A program made the position numbers and the translations under genes. A stretch of DNA of 64,000 nucleotides from Chimonanthus salicifolius (lineage: Eukaryota > Streptophyta > Magnoliopsida > Laurales > Calycanthaceae), in contig CM023539.1 in NCBI GenBank assembly GCA_013350335.1, forward strand, positions 10,974,302 through 11,038,301, written 5' to 3'. Within the stretch, counting starts at the first letter, position 1; each line of letters starts with the position of its first letter. The notes under the pieces were generated by a model. The model did not search any database and was not told where the DNA came from. It was given only the letters and a program-made list of their open reading frames with translations. This document shows, in pieces, positions 11,082 through 24,505 of the stretch.

Positions 11082-11836
11082 GTAAATCGCTCGACGAATG
11101 CATCCACTATGAAGAACTGACCCGTCACCCGCCTACAACAACAGTCCGAGGTAACCTGAAGGGAGGATGACCAATTCATCCCAAGATGACGCGAACTCTG
11201 ACATTTCCAAAACTCGCGAGTCAACCTCTAGTGCTGATTCCAAAAATCAAAAGGCACGATCCACAGATCTGGTCTACAACCAATGAAACTCAAGGTAGAA
11301 AACAAAGGAGAACGTTGGAAACGGGCAATACGCCGGTCAAGAGCTAAGAAACACTCACGTGCCCTATTTAAGGCGGTGAACTCCCAACTCACTCATACAT
11401 CGAAATTGGACTGTACGCTGGTCCCACCTGCGTCTCAACGGTCAACCCTGCCAGTCTGACCTAAACAAGCCCTTAACAAAGTCACAAGGACCTCTAACTA
11501 TAATACTGGACGCGTGGGAGTCCTAGAGACAGACATACAACCACTGGCTCTCCCCTAAGCACTCTCAGTAATCCAAAGCCCAAAACGGGTCTAACTAACA
11601 ACTCAAACATACCAAGCCCATCTACCCCTCATGGAATTCCGTCGGTCATCTACAGAGTTAGCCGGTCGGACTCACTCGGTAGACGCCCATAAATTTCCAA
11701 TGAGTCTATCTCCACACTATATAGTCACAAGCGAGGCCCACATATGGTGGCCTCGCACTCTAAACACGAGTCTCCTATGGATCTAGGAGGTAAACTCACA
11801 TTACAATCTTCTCCTGACAACATTGGGACCTCGAAC
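11082..11836 (-). mobile_element. Element D leader/internal sequence, distal part
   Basis: Non-coding sequence that continues the internal region of minus-strand element D on the far side of solo LTR C. The target duplication of LTR C ((C/T)GAAC) joins it to 15358. No gag domain is readable. Confidence 0.55.
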
Positions 11837-14800
11837 TGTAATGACCCGGCCCCGATCTTTCTGGATTTTTTGGGAGATTTTTAGATCTCTGTGTCTGATT
11901 AGTGTTTGGGTGGTAGAGGAGAGAGCTTGGGCTCCACGGTGGGGGGCCAATGGGCATTATGGTAATTTTGAAAACCACACTTGGTTATTATTTAAAATTA
12001 TTTTATAAAGATTAGTGTTTTTCTCCTTTCTCAAAAAGAAAATAAAACAACTAACCATAACTATATATAGTCTTTTCCCCCTCTCCTCTTCTTCTCCATC
12101 ACTCCTTCAAACCCTAGGCAGCCGCCGCCCCCTTTAGGGTGCGTCTCTCTCTTCCTCTCCCCCTCACTCTCGACCCTCTCTTCCCCTCTCTCCATTTCTC
12201 TCTCGGATCCTTCCACTTTTTTCTCCTTCTCCTTCGTCTCTCCTCTTTCCTCTTTCCCTTTTTGAAACTCTAGATCTAACCCTCCCTCACCGTCTCCGCT
12301 CTTTTGTTTCTCTTTCCTTTCCTTTCTCTTTCTCGGTTTCTCGTTCCCTCTTCTACCTCTCTTAAATCGGGAACCCCTAATGCCCCGATCCGAGAGTCCC
12401 CATTCCCATCCGAACCAAATCTTCCTCCTCCGGCTGGAAGCATGTACCTTTCTTTGCCCCCTTTTTCACCTCCTCTTATAATTCCCTCTTTATCTTCCTC
12501 TTCTCTGTAATCATTTTCCTCTTTCCTCTTCTTTCCCATGATTTTTCGCCATTTTCCCCCTTCTAGCCAGTGAGTCGACTCAGTTGAGTCACTGGGTTGA
12601 CTCGGTTGAGCCACTGAGTCAACCAGCGCCGAGTGACTCAGTCGGACCGAGCCCTTGATCCAACAACTGCAGATCTAGGCCCAGTTACTGCTCCAAGCCC
12701 ATCAGGCCCGACTCACCAGACTTGGTCCAGCCCAGCTTGCCCAGTCGCGACTCGGCCAGTTAGGCCCATTCTTCGTCCAACCCACCTCAGGTTTGGCCCA
12801 GCCTTCGGCCAGGCCCTGTTTCAGGCCCGACCTAGTTCGGCCCAGCTTTTGGCCCGGTCGATCTTTAAGCCCAATTTTTCAGATCCAGCCATCTTAGATC
12901 CAGTTTTTCAATTTTAGGCCCAGTTCCGAGCCAGACCTAGTTTTGGATCTAGTTTTCAGTTTTGGACCATGTTCGACTCGGTGTGGGACCGACCTGTTTT
13001 GGGCCTGTTTGCAGCCCAAACTTGTTTTAACCCGTTTTAACTGATTTGTAAATCCTTGTATTTCTCTTTCATCCAATCAAGCCCCCTTCAACCCAGTGGA
13101 CCCAGTTTCTCGAAGTTGATTTCAAATCGTACACAGGTGAGGGGACTCATCATACTTGTTTTAGTGTACATGATTTGCATATATCTTTCCCATAAATACT
13201 TGGACATGGAGTACAAGGAATGAGACCTTTATGGATTACGAGCCACTCGGTGAGCGAACCGTTTTGATGAATATGTGGCAAGGGGCTCATTCGAGTGTAC
13301 TCGTGTCAATATGCTTGGGATGGCAATTTCGTTAGTATTTTGATAACATGTTGGTTGATTAGCAAGGTGATGTGCGTTGTGTGATAATTTGTTTATTTGA
13401 TTATGTGATGACATGTTGAGTTGCCAAATGTTACAACATGTTGAGCTTGATAATGTGATAAGATGCTGGATGGACTAAGTAGTATCATGATATGTATAAC
13501 CTGTGTAAAGAAATGATATGCTTTAGATAATAACATGTTATATGTTTGTTTGATAACATGCAATGGATGGTAGTATATAACTGATGATTTTGTGATACGC
13601 CATGTTGATAACATGTGTGGAGATACTTGTGCATGCATGTAGTTAGTATACATGGAAAGTTGGTGGGGGTATGGATACAAGCCTACATCAGAATTTAGAG
13701 ACTCCCCCTAGCTTGTCGGATAGTTAGGATTGGGAAGTCATGGGAAATCGCATAGTGGATGCGGTTGAGCTATGGATTACTCGTTGGTGGGTCCATAGGT
13801 GTGTGAGTGCCTAGCGGGTATTTTCCTTCTTGGGTATGTGGGCCTTTGACAGAGACGTGGTCCTGTGTACGGTTGAGGTACCCGGTTGACTATTTACGGA
13901 CAAGGGTTGAGGTTCGTCCCCGTGGTCCGGTGTACGGCTGAAGTGACGGTTGGCTATTTACGGACATGGATTGAGGTTTGTCCCCGTGGTCTGGTGCACA
14001 GCTGAGGTGCCGGTTGGCTATTTATGGACATGGATTGAGGTTCGTCCCCGTGGTCCAGTGTGTGGTTGAGGTACCGGTTGACTATTTACGGGCATGGGTA
14101 GAGGTTCGCCCCCGTGGTCCGGTGTACAGCTGAGGTGCCGTTTGACTATTTACGGATATTATTCGAGGTTGTTTCCTTGGTTCGGTGTACAGCCGAAGTA
14201 CCGGTCTGTGGTGTGTGGACTTCATTGGAAGTGGCCCTAGAGATAGTGTGGTTGTAGAGTACGTTGAGTACGTACTGGGTCTCCCTGGGAGCCAGGTGGG
14301 TTGAGTGTTTGTTCACATGCACTTTGGTTGCAGCGTGTGATAGTGTGATTACCAGTGGTTATGACTTTCTAGTCCATTATTGAGACATGTGATATGGGTA
14401 TTGAGTCATTGGGATCTTATGGGCACCTGATGAGTGAGTTCGGTCTGCTAAGTTGGTAGAAGGCCTATGGAATTCCGTGAGGGGTGTCTGTACTGGTAGT
14501 GTTGAGACCAGTTGATGGGACCCAAGGTTACAAGTGTGATTCTCGGGATCTGGTACTTGGTTGAAGAGACCACAGATGGGTCCAGTTGGCAGTCCGTTGA
14601 GGACTGGTCCGGTTGTTACTCCCGTGTGATAGTCTATTTGGGACTCTAGTAAGCCCGAATCATGAGTTGATTGTGGTATGTGTGTGGGTCGCCTTGGGAG
14701 AGTCATAGCACTGGTTGAGGACCAGAGACCCTGATCTGGTTGGGGATCGGTCTTTGTACCCGTGGGTGGGTGGACCGTAGTGGATTGGCATATATGGGAG

Positions 14801-15357
14801 TTGCCCTAGTGTTGCATTAGGTTGGTTAGAGGATGTGTTGGAGGCCCGGTAGTGAGGGGAGGTGTGCTAGGGGTAGGGCACACGTTCGCATGGTCGTGCA
14901 TGTAGGCATCGTAGACATTTTTATGTCCATATGATTATATGTAGTTTATGCTTGATGACATCTGATGAATGAGTTACCCTCACTGGGCATGTAGAACTCA
15001 CCCCTTGTCTCTCAGTTGTTCTTAGGAGAAGGGTTGGCGGGACCCCCGATCAGGTGCTGGGCATGGAGCTGCAATTTTATCTTCTGTCATAGTCCCAGTT
15101 TGTAGTTGAGAGCTTATTCATGTTTTTGAGTTATGTAATCACACGTGAATTGGATAAATGCAACAATGGAATGATGTTATTGTTTTAATGATGGTTAATG
15201 CTTTATTGGTGCATTTGGTTATTGATTTGATTACAGGCTGCCCACGGTTAGTGTGGGTTGCGGAAGTGTTGTCTCCCATTTAAAAAATAAATAAAATTGA
15301 CCCTATTTCTTGAGATGTTTCATAGATAACACACCCGTAGCGGGACGGGGTGTTACA
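11837..15357 (+). mobile_element. Solo LTR C (3.5 kb, Gypsy; family C/D/I)
   Basis: TGTAATGACCCGG...GGGGTGTTACA. Flanking 5-mers CGAAC (11832-11836) and TGAAC (15358-15362) differ by one transition, so this is a solo LTR formed by recombination after insertion into element D. Inside: TATATATA near 12062, CT-rich leader 12070-12360, a zone at 12640-13030 with many GGCCCAG/GGCCCGAC copies, donor-like CAG/GTGAGGGGACT at 13137, a 64-bp minisatellite, and an acceptor-like module ending CTCAG at 15015. LTRs D and I share the order and GTGAGGGGACT. Confidence 0.87.
13855..14215. repeat. 64-bp minisatellite in LTR C
   Basis: About 5.5 units; GAGGTT(C/T)GTCCCCGTGGT recurs every 64 bp (13911, 13975, 14039, 14103, decayed at 14167). 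Confidence 0.9.
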
Positions 15358-15847
15358 TGAACAATCTAATGTCAATCACAGTCTAAATCCCCCGTGACTC
15401 TGTCACGGTACTCAAACCACTCTGAAAAAAATACCACCAATGCCCCTCAAAGGTGAGGACTCCTCTTAACATGGGTCCTACTGAGGAACACCTCTAATTA
15501 CTCTAAGGACTAACTCCAATCCTACAGATCTGTATCCCACAGCCCCATGACCACGCTACGGTGCTCTACTCATTCAAATGAGTGATCAATCTCATTATGA
15601 ACTCACCTACGAATCAAACGATGGGGAGTCTCACAGAACGAGAATCAACTACAAGACACGTCTCAAGTATGCTAACCGAAAAATAACGTATCAAGCACAC
15701 CACACAAACCTAGGGTACCTACGCACCACCCCATAACCCAGGTCCATCTACCCTATCACGTAGGGGATGAATCTATTATCTAGTCAACATCACATCCATC
15801 TCTGACCTATGCACAGTCCGAGAGTTGAACAGTGCTCTGATATGAAC
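15358..15847 (-). mobile_element. Element D leader with decayed primer site
   Basis: Starts next to LTR D. Reading the minus strand, TCATATCAGAGC (15845 to 15834) is the tRNA-Met primer site TGGTATCAGAGC with two changed bases. The rest is non-coding leader. Confidence 0.7.
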
Positions 15848-18462
15848 TATAACGCCCCGTCCCACTACGGGCGCGTGTTATCTATGAAACATCTCAAAAC
15901 GTCATAAAAGGACAAATATCAGGCATAATTTTGTTTTGAAACGGGGTAGCTACCTCTCGTTCAACGACTAATAAAACAAGATTTGTCATATTGATAACAT
16001 AACAAACAATCATTGATTGTTTAAATACAGTTATACAGTTATCCAAACAAATCACATACATTAATAAGTTTATAGAAACAAGGGTCTCTCAGCTCTAGCA
16101 AAAACATAATCATGTAATATCTAACTACTGCTACTCCTCCCAGAATGTCTCCTCAAGGGGCCCACCTGGCCCCTCTGCAATTGGAGTACTTGAAAGGTAA
16201 GGGGGGTGAGCTAACCAGCCCTGTGAAGAGATAAAGCTTATCACATGTTAGCAAGTAACATATATCATATATGAAATGTAATGAACGTCATAATAGAATG
16301 AATGTCTTCGTACATGAGTATTCAACTATACTACAAACCACTTGTCCCATTGACCAGTCTGATACGTCACCTCCGTAACTCACAACGGTCCTCCAACAAC
16401 TCTAGCCTCCCTATCAATACAACGGGAGACCACACAATACACAACCACCTCAACCGCCAGAATGCAACGGGTAAACCCTCATTTCCTTTGGGATTTCAAC
16501 CACCGGAGCATAACGGGGAAGCCAATCTCAAGGGCATGCACCTCAACCTCCAGAATACAAAGGGGAAACCAGCATCTCCTATGGAGGTCTCGATCGCCGA
16601 AGCGTAATGGGGAAGTCCTCCCAATAATCAAACCACCATATCATTATAAACATATACACATGCAAACAACCTCTCCATCTCAATACCCAACAGACATTGT
16701 CCGTTGTGGATTACCTCATATGCATGTACATGATATCATGGTCATGTCTAATAATACAACCATGCTCCAATATAATTAATCAAGATCAACGACACATGCA
16801 TCGTATGTAACAAGAGCATATAACAAGTTATCTAAAGATATACCACCATGCTCATCATGATCACGGCCACAAGTTATAAATAATCACACAACATGTTATC
16901 AAAAAAATTTCAAGCATCATGTTTAATATCCAGCGCACATCTCATTCCCATCATAAGTTCACATACATATTATGATTGAACACAAACATATCATCAACAA
17001 TTTTCGAACATCACGTCCAATATCCAGCGCATATCTCACTCTCATTATAAACTCAATCCCATGTAATGATTAAACAAACAACATGTTACTAGCAAGTTTC
17101 CAAGTTCAACTAATCATCCATCTGATTACAATTCTCCATTAATCGCATATAGTTGGCATGAGTGCACCCGAACGGATCCCTTGCCATATGTCCATTTCAA
17201 CAGTTCCCTTACCGAGTGACTTAATAAATGAAGGGCCTCTTTCAGGTCACTAATGTCCAAGGTTAAAGGTTAAATAGATGCGAGTGCATGCTAAAACAGT
17301 GATAAGTCCCCTCACAGTGTGTGTGGAGTCAAAATTTTGAAGCGAGCAAGCGGCTTGAGGGGTTGAAGGGAGCTTAGTCTGTTGAAAGAAGGAAGAACGA
17401 ATAAGTAAACAAGGTAAAAGGGGCTAAAATGAGACCGGATTGAAAACGGGCCTAGACTGGGTTGGGCCCAAAATGGGCCGAACTGAGCCGGGCTCTAAAA
17501 ACCGGTCGGGCTTGAAAATTGGATCGAGGTGGACCGGGCCAAAGAGTTGGGCCTGCAAGAAGTAGGCTTGACCTAACTAGGCCTGCCAGAAGTGGGTCGG
17601 ACCTAACTAGGCCTGATTGGGCCGTACCTAACTGGGCCTGGTTGAGCCAGGTCTGAACGAGCCAGCTGGTCAGGTCGGGTCTGGACCAATGGACGAAACA
17701 GTTGGGTCACAACCCATGCCCAAGGGCTGGGTCAACTCCAGGCCCAACCAAATCGACTCAGTCACTCGGTGAATCGACTTAGTTACTCGACTATGTCGGA
17801 AGGGTGAAAAAAAGAGAATGAAAAACTAGGAAAATCCAAGAAAATCGAGGAAAACAAGGGAAAACCATAGAAAACTCTGAGAAAGTGAAGAAAATCGAGA
17901 AAAATCGTGGAAAATCAAAGGGAAAACTCGAGAGAGAAGATAGATACCCAGAATCGGCGAGAGGGACGAAAATCGGGTGGCTACCAGCGGAAAAATCAGA
18001 TTTGGACAGTGTCGAGCTCGAAGACTGCTCGTCCAACCGAGAAAGGGAAGATGGAAATGGGTAAGGGAGGAAGGATAGGAAGAAGAAGAAAGAAGCAAGG
18101 TGGCGGTGGCGGTTTAGGACTTGGTTAGGGTTTGGATTTAGGGTTTTAGGGAAGGAAGAGGAACAAAGAACAAGGAGAGGGATGGCGACGACGACGGGTA
18201 GTGGGGTTTAGAGTTTGAGGGCGGTAAAAGGAGGAAGAGGAAACAAAGAGATGAGAGGTGGGAAAAGGGAGACAGAGATAGAGGGTACGGCGGCTAGGGT
18301 TTCCAAGGAGAGGGTAAGAGGGATTAGGGTTTTCCAAATAATTTTTTTTTTCTTTTGATAACTCGTTTAATAAACCAAATTATTAAAATACCTCCCAAAA
18401 AAATAACACAAAGATCCGCAGATCTCTCTAAAAACCCTGATAAATCAGGTCGGGTCGTTACA
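15848..18462 (-). mobile_element. LTR D: 5' LTR of a minus-strand Gypsy element (2.6 kb)
   Basis: On the minus strand it begins TGTAACGACCCGACC at 18462 and ends GGGGCGTTATA (CA end mutated) at 15848, followed by the primer site. Same family as LTRs C and I: shared GATAACAC end region, donor-like GTGAGGGGACT at 17315 and acceptor-like TTAGCTCACCCC module at 16189-16222. A 48-bp minisatellite lies at about 16420-16610 and a GGGCC-rich iterated zone at 17430-17770. It inserted into the 5' LTR of the element at 18463; GCTAC would be its target duplication. Confidence 0.8.
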
Positions 18463-18807
18463 GCTACAGTATTCACTATTACAGCTACATTACGCGCATA
18501 GTAGCAAAACACGTTTGGACCCGTTCTGTCTGTTTAATTGGTTCCGTACCAAGTCAACCGTCTATCTAAACTTGATCCTCTTCTACTCTGTGTCAATTGA
18601 CATCAAAGCCACGATTTGACGGTAGGTTAAAAAAAAAAGGAAAAAAAAATGGCATCAATAGAATTTTGCATTAAAAAAAAGAGCAAAAGAGGAAAAAAAA
18701 AAAGGTAAATAAAAAAAATGCTAAAACAGAATGCTAAAGAAAAAAATATATTAGTGAATAAAAAGAAAAAGAGAGAAATTTACAAAAGAAAAGAAAATAT
18801 TTTCTTC

Positions 18808-19699
18808 ATGGCTTCCTATTATGACTACTCAAGCGAAGACGAAGATGAAGAACTTTATATGGAGAGTGCGTATAAACGTGTGGATCATGAGAAGTCATAT
18901 CACTGTCGAGAGTACCGCATGAAGATGGACCTCTCATCTTTCAACAGTCTACTACACCCTGAAGGCTTCCTTGATTGACTCTCGGAAGTTGAGTGCTTCT
19001 TCGACAACATAAAGATTGTTGAAGTGAAAAAAGGTGAAGCCCGTGGCTTATTGTCTCAATGGTGGAGCGTCTGCATGTTGGGAGCAGTTGCAAACTACAT
19101 GCAAGCGTATGAATAAACAACCTATTAGATCTTGGCCACGGATGAAACAAATTCTACAGACTTGTTTCCTTCCAGCTGATTATGATCAAGTTTTATTCCA
19201 GCAATATCAGGACTATCGGCAAAGAAATTGTTCTGTTTGTGATTATTGTAACCATCGTGTTAGGAGACCCCACATGTCCTACACTCGACGCGCCTATGAT
19301 GACTACTCGAGTGATGATGAAGTGGAAAACTACCTAGTGGGACATGTGTGGAGGCACGATGATCATAGGATGCCTGATCATCACAAAGGATATCGTATGG
19401 AGATTATCATAGGATGCCTGATCATCCATCCGGCAGATTATTATCAGAGTCCACCAGTGCTTGAGAAAGAAGAATCATCCTTCCTAATCAGTGACATCGA
19501 GCCAGAGCCACTTGAGACAAACGAAGTCCTGATGTCTGTTGAACAGGAGACAGTCCTGGACCTCGTACCTGTTCCCCTGGATATTGAACCAAAATTGATA
19601 CAGACAGGTGAAGTCCTACAACCGTCAAACATGAGACAGAAGAGATTTCGACGCTTGTCATACAAAAGTCGATCTCGGGATTCGAGCCTATTCCACTAG
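18808..19699 (+). pseudogene. Gypsy gag relic
   Basis: N-terminus MASYYDYSSEDEDEE is acidic. FNSLLHPEGFLD then TGA (18976, where TGG is expected) then LSEVECFF matches the Gypsy capsid opening. After a shift in the A-run near 19030 the frame continues as GGASACWEQLQ, QPIRSWPRMKQIL and FLPADYDQVLFQQYQDYRQ, the standard capsid core. The tail repeats a YDDYSSDDE motif and ends in a Glu/Pro-rich region. No zinc knuckle or pol follows. Role in a live element: forming the capsid. Confidence 0.85.
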
Positions 19700-20077
19700 A
19701 GGATATGATTCCTCAGCAGTTGCAGGCACCACAATCAGTGCCCGTATTGGAGAATGAGCCATGTGCATTGTCGGCTTTAAAGTCAATGTAATCGCCAAAG
19801 ATTGACTGACCATTACTGTTGCAGCTGCCACAAGAGACACAAACATCACAAAATATTGAATACATAAAAAATGATCCTTATTTGTTCTCTCCTGTCGTCA
19901 AACCACTCTTCCTTGAGGACATCCTGCATTGTGTTTCTCTTACTATCAGTGTACAAACTCATGAAGGGCTACTTGACATACTTGAACCGTCCAAGTGCAA
20001 AGTAGAAATCATCAAGTACTAGCGGTTCTCGCATTGCATACGTACTCGAGGACGAGTTACTTTCAATCATGAGGATC

Positions 20078-20883
20078 TGATGTAGTACATGGAGCACACA
20101 CGTGAAGACGTGTGCCCGTGATAAATGAAAATAATTAACACGCATCGCACAATGTTCAAATTCACGTGCCGAACCGCCATTTCCACGCATATGTGCTATT
20201 ACATGCACGGTTTGCAAGCGTTGTTTCTTTTGAAGATTTTGATTTCTTTTATTATAATTATTATTTTTTCATTTCTTTCGTGTATAAAAGTCAGGCGATT
20301 GTAAGATGAGAAGAGCAAAAAACAATGAAATGAATTGAAACTTTCTCCTTTGAGTGGATTCCCTGTATCTCTCCTCCTCTCCTGAGTGGATTCCCGTTTC
20401 CCTTCTCCTTGCCATCGACGGTGATCATGGTTTTTCTCCTTCTTCTTTTTCCTTCCTTCTTTTTTATTCTCCACGATTTCCTTCATACCGATTGACGATG
20501 CTCGTCAGGCCAGAAAATCCTTCTTTTTACAGAGAGCCCTCACTCTGTGTCCACTGTCACTCCAACAGATTTGATTTGGGAAATCTTAGTTTCCCCAACC
20601 CGAAGCAACGTACGTCAAACGGGTTTCTCTCACCACCCGTTGAAACATCTGTTGCAGTAGCAATAGCCATCACTATCGCAATAGTAGCCGTCGCCATAGC
20701 TACGGTAGTTGTCACTATTGCAATAGTGATTGTCATTAATACTAAGTATTGTCACTATTTGCTACAGTATTCACTATTACAACTACAATACTTGCATAGT
20801 AGCAGGACCCGTTTGGACCGTTTCATTAGGTCTCGACCGAGTCACCCATCCATCAAAACTCGATCCTCTTCTGTGGTGCGTCA
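20078..20883 (+). mobile_element. 3' LTR of the gag-only element (about 0.8 kb)
   Basis: Begins around TGATGTAGTACATGG and ends GCGTCA, aligning with the 5' LTR end. It contains a tract of alternating CTATTGCAATAG-like palindromes at 20660-20790. The start is inferred from the preceding pol-end motif, so it is approximate. Confidence 0.6.
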
Positions 20884-22683
20884 TTCCCCTACTTGGATAT
20901 AAACATTTGAGTCCATTTGCACCCTTGACTTTTCAAGATTAAAGTCTGAGCCCACCCATTTAAGCCCCTTCAAAATTCTATCATTTGGATTGAAAGTATA
21001 CATGTTGAATAGAAATGTATCAATCTTTAGCTCAACAATTAATTTTCGAATATTTGATCTTAGAGGATAAAATCATCAAACAAATTTAAAATCCAATAGA
21101 TTTGAGTACTAAAATCAAGTTGCCTAGAAAGTGATTTTGGGCCAAAATTTTACCAACTTATAGTTTTTCTAAGTCTAATTTTAATCTGAATTAATTATTT
21201 TTATTGATTTTATAAAAAAATTAAAAAAAAAAGACCACGTGTACATAGACAAACACATATATGAATAAACAACTAGAAAAGCCTAACATGCTCTACAAGA
21301 ATATCCAGTTAGCCCAAGCACGATTGCTAATATAAATTGGCACAAAGAACATGCCCAAGCCCTCCCCATCGAGCTATTATCTATGGTTAGATTCATTAGT
21401 TTGAAATGTGCTCAAGTTGGATTAAGGCCCATGAATAGGTCTGGTTTCACTTCGACTTATCCACATGCTCATTTAGGCGAAGCATCCCTCCGTTGAAGCC
21501 CAAGTTTGTTCCATTCTTAAAGTAGTCCAAGTCTATCTGCAAGCCATTAGTATTTTTTAAGAAGCCAAGCCTACCCATTGAATTGATAAAATATGCAAGC
21601 CCGTCTATTAAAATCTGTTTCTAGATTAATATATCTTGATAAAGTGAGTTATGATAAGGACATCTCCATGGATTTACATGATGAAATTTAAGACAAGATT
21701 GAAGAAGTGGCTATAAGATTTATACACTTTTTTATTGTAGCGAAAAGAGCCCATTAAAGAGTCCAATTGGGCTTAAAATCCTTAAATAAGTGGCTCATTT
21801 TGTATGGATATGGGTCAGGCCTATAATTTCTCAATTTGGTCATTTTGGCCCAATTAAGTGGTCCAAAAGTGGAAGATAAGGACTTGTTGTGGGGAATGAA
21901 TATCTCTCGACATTGCAGGTTACTGATCCCATGACTTAAAGAGCATAAAATTGAAGTTTAGAAGGTTCCACACAAATTTGGGACAAGCTTTGGGCGCCAT
22001 CTCCTTTCCCATTTTTGTATTTTGTATTTTTTATTTTTTTATATTAGAACACCTGTCTCTCAAGAATTGACAAAAAATATGGTGGATAAAATTGCAAGCA
22101 TACTTCGATATAGCAAACAATATTGAATTTTTATAAAATTCAATTTATTGAAAAGATTATTCTATAACCTTTCCAACATTCCTCAGTTTATGCATTTTAT
22201 ACGTACATACACGAAGTTTTGAAATTTTTTTGTAAACAAGTGCATAGAGTGACAGAAAAGTTTATTTATGTTAATTTTTGTATTGCAAACACTATAAAAG
22301 GGTTTGCATGCCCCAAGCGATTATACTTGTTTTTTTATCAATTGAAGATTGCAAAGTTTGGTTCTCTTCATTCTTTGGTGAGTTTTGTTTTATATTTTAA
22401 TGCCATTTTAGCTTTGTTAATAATTAATTTAATTTTATGGTTTTTAATTTTTATTTGTTGTAATTCAAATTAATTAATGCAATTTTAATATTCTAGAAAT
22501 TCAAAAACTGAAGCTATGATTTTTTTTCCTATATAGTAAAATTCGACCTTGGTGAGATTCGGACCTAGAACTTTTCTTCCTCACAAAGTGAAACTATCTA
22601 AGTTTTCTAATCAATTTCGGAATTTACATACTACAATTGGGCCAAAGTTAATTAATTTTGGGTGATCAATTTAATTAATTTTC
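20884..22683. other. AT-rich intergenic sequence
   Basis: No coding domain, LTR end or inverted repeat recognised. It continues, across the nested insertion, at 32319. Confidence 0.5.
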
Positions 22684-22860
22684 TGTAACACCCAGCAGCG
22701 CTGCTAGGGTGTGGAAAAGTCCCACATCGCCCAGCAGGGCTGGGTTTAGAGAGGATTTAAGAGGGGAGTAGCTCAAGGTCTTCTAGACACAAATTGAGGC
22801 CTAGAGCAAAAATTCTAAATGGAGCCTTCTTGGAGTGGATATCAAGTAAGCTGAAAACTC

Positions 22861-23277
22861 AAAACCCTCCCAAACAAACTTACGCTTTGCATATTAACAT
22901 TTTGCTACCAAATCACCTTCATATCGACAAACTCTCTGCAGATTTAAAAACACCAACATCAGTAGAAGAAATTCAATGTATGTCCCTATGGTCAAAAAAA
23001 TTAGCACTCAAAAACAATATCACTGTAGCCTTAATTAAGAAATCAAAAACAAAATTACCTCCCAAGATCCAATTTTGAGAAAGGATATAGAGAAATATGA
23101 AGCCTTCAACCTTTCACCGCTGGGTTGAGAACTCGGATCGCCACATTTCTCTTTCGACCCCATAGAGTTAACATGAGAGGTCTTCTTAGTTGCTTTAGAC
23201 AATTTCATTTCAAGAAGATCTAAAAAGGATGGGTCTTTCTCAATGTAAAACCAAGAGGAATGAATTTCCCAAATAGA
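22861..23277 (-). pseudogene. Captured gene fragment, two exons and intron (ASG1-like family)
   Basis: On the minus strand, exon 23277-23059 (73 codons, open, phase 0) reads SIWEIHSSWFYIEKDPSF...LLEMKLSK...SISFLKIGSWE. A GT...AG intron of 123 bp (23058-22936) follows, then exon 22935 to about 22861 reading RVCRYEGDLVAKC, stop, YAKRKFVWEGFE. The motif IGSWE-RVSRYEGDLVAKCYxAKxKxVWE is, as I recall, characteristic of the plant ASG1 / AT4G30780-type family (function unclear). Splice sites are intact, so this was copied at DNA level rather than from mRNA. TAA replaces the expected Tyr codon. The fragment lies antisense inside the hAT-like element. Confidence 0.6.
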
Positions 23278-24505
23278 CTGAGAGATGTTTCAATCTGCAT
23301 TGCAGACAAAATAAAAAATCAAATGGGCAAAATAGGAAATGAAGAGAGTATGCAAAATTCATAGATTCATACTTAAATTTGAAGTCCAAAATCCCAATGT
23401 GAAAACAGGAAATATCTTTTTCATGCATGGCATATATTTGTTCAAAAAATAATCCAACAGTAGTAAAAATTCTCATAAACTTGGAGCAACTAAAAAAAGA
23501 AATAAATCTTCCAGTGATACCTAATTAAAATCCAAAATGGATTACTGTTGGCAAACACGATTTTGGTGGCAGAAGGTTGCATATAAAGAAAAAAATAAAC
23601 ATTAACTAAATAGGAGCCTTTGTGAATGTGAAATAGAAAGTCGAAAGTAGATTAAGACCCAAAAGCAGATACCCACAAACATAAAAGTACATCAAACTTC
23701 AATAACACATAAGACCTGTAACACCCCAGAATTTTCTTAGATTATAAATATATTGGATTTGGTCCATTTGAATTGCGATTTAATGGAATTTGAAATGAAA
23801 AGTTGAAATGGACACTAAGTGGGCAAAGAAATGTGTCAATTACCCAATTAAGACCCAATGGCTCATGGATGACCTGGACTTAAGGTAATTGGGTAAGTTT
23901 AGTTAAATTAGTTGAATTGGATTAATTAGTGCATTTAATGCATTAAAATCCACCTCATCAAGTGAGGTGGCATGTGAGTGAGTGGCATTGCCATATGGCA
24001 TGTATGTCATCACATGGAAGCCAACTAAGCAAGGAGGCCACATCATCAAGTGACATGGCCAAGTGGGACCCAAGTGCCATGTGGTGACCAAGTCACTACA
24101 TGCATGGCCGGCCATGACATGGTTGACTTGGTTAACCACTTGTGAGTTCAAGTTGAATTAAGTTCTTTTTGTTGAGTTGAGAAGATGAAGGGTTTTCATC
24201 TCAAGAGGCAGGAAGCCAAGGGACTCATTGGGAAGCCAAGGGGTCTCTTTGGTTTAAGTCAATGGTCTCCTTAGTTAAACGAAGGGCCTCATTGGTTAGA
24301 CAAACCATTATGAGAGGGAATGAAGAGATTAGGTTGTTATACAAAAGGACACAACCCAAGGGGCACACCAAACCCGTTGGCCGACTCCTCCTCATTGAGC
24401 AAAGATTTTTTTCTCCTCTCCTCTCCTCTCTCTCTCCTACCTCTACCTCCATACATTGGAGATTTTGAAGAACAAAGAAAGGAGAAGAAGGATTAAGGAA
24501 GAAAA

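Larger units (their letters stand above)
18463..20883 (+). mobile_element. Gag-only Ty3/Gypsy element, 5' LTR truncated by element D
   Basis: Only the last 133 bp of the 5' LTR remain (18463-18595). They match the end of the 3' LTR (both contain GCTACAGTATTCACTATTAC and GATCCTCTTCT). A decayed primer site (TGACATCAAAGCC for TGGTATCAGAGCC) follows. The interior, about 1.5 kb, holds a gag relic and no protease, RT or integrase. The 3' LTR begins just after CTCGAGGACGAGTT, typical of the pol end or polypurine region of Gypsy elements. Confidence 0.7.

Noticed and set aside
12276..12614. 112-aa minus-strand frame in LTR C
   Set aside because: Arg/Glu/Lys-rich translation of the CT-rich leader of the LTR; low complexity, not a gene.
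16440..16620. Possible CRISPR-like regularly spaced repeats
   Set aside because: Units are degenerate 48-mers without unique spacers, inside a plant LTR; this is a minisatellite.
20354..20902. 182-aa frame with a VAIAITIAIVAVAIATVVV segment resembling a membrane helix
   Set aside because: The hydrophobic stretch translates the CTATTGCAATAG palindromic tract of the 3' LTR.
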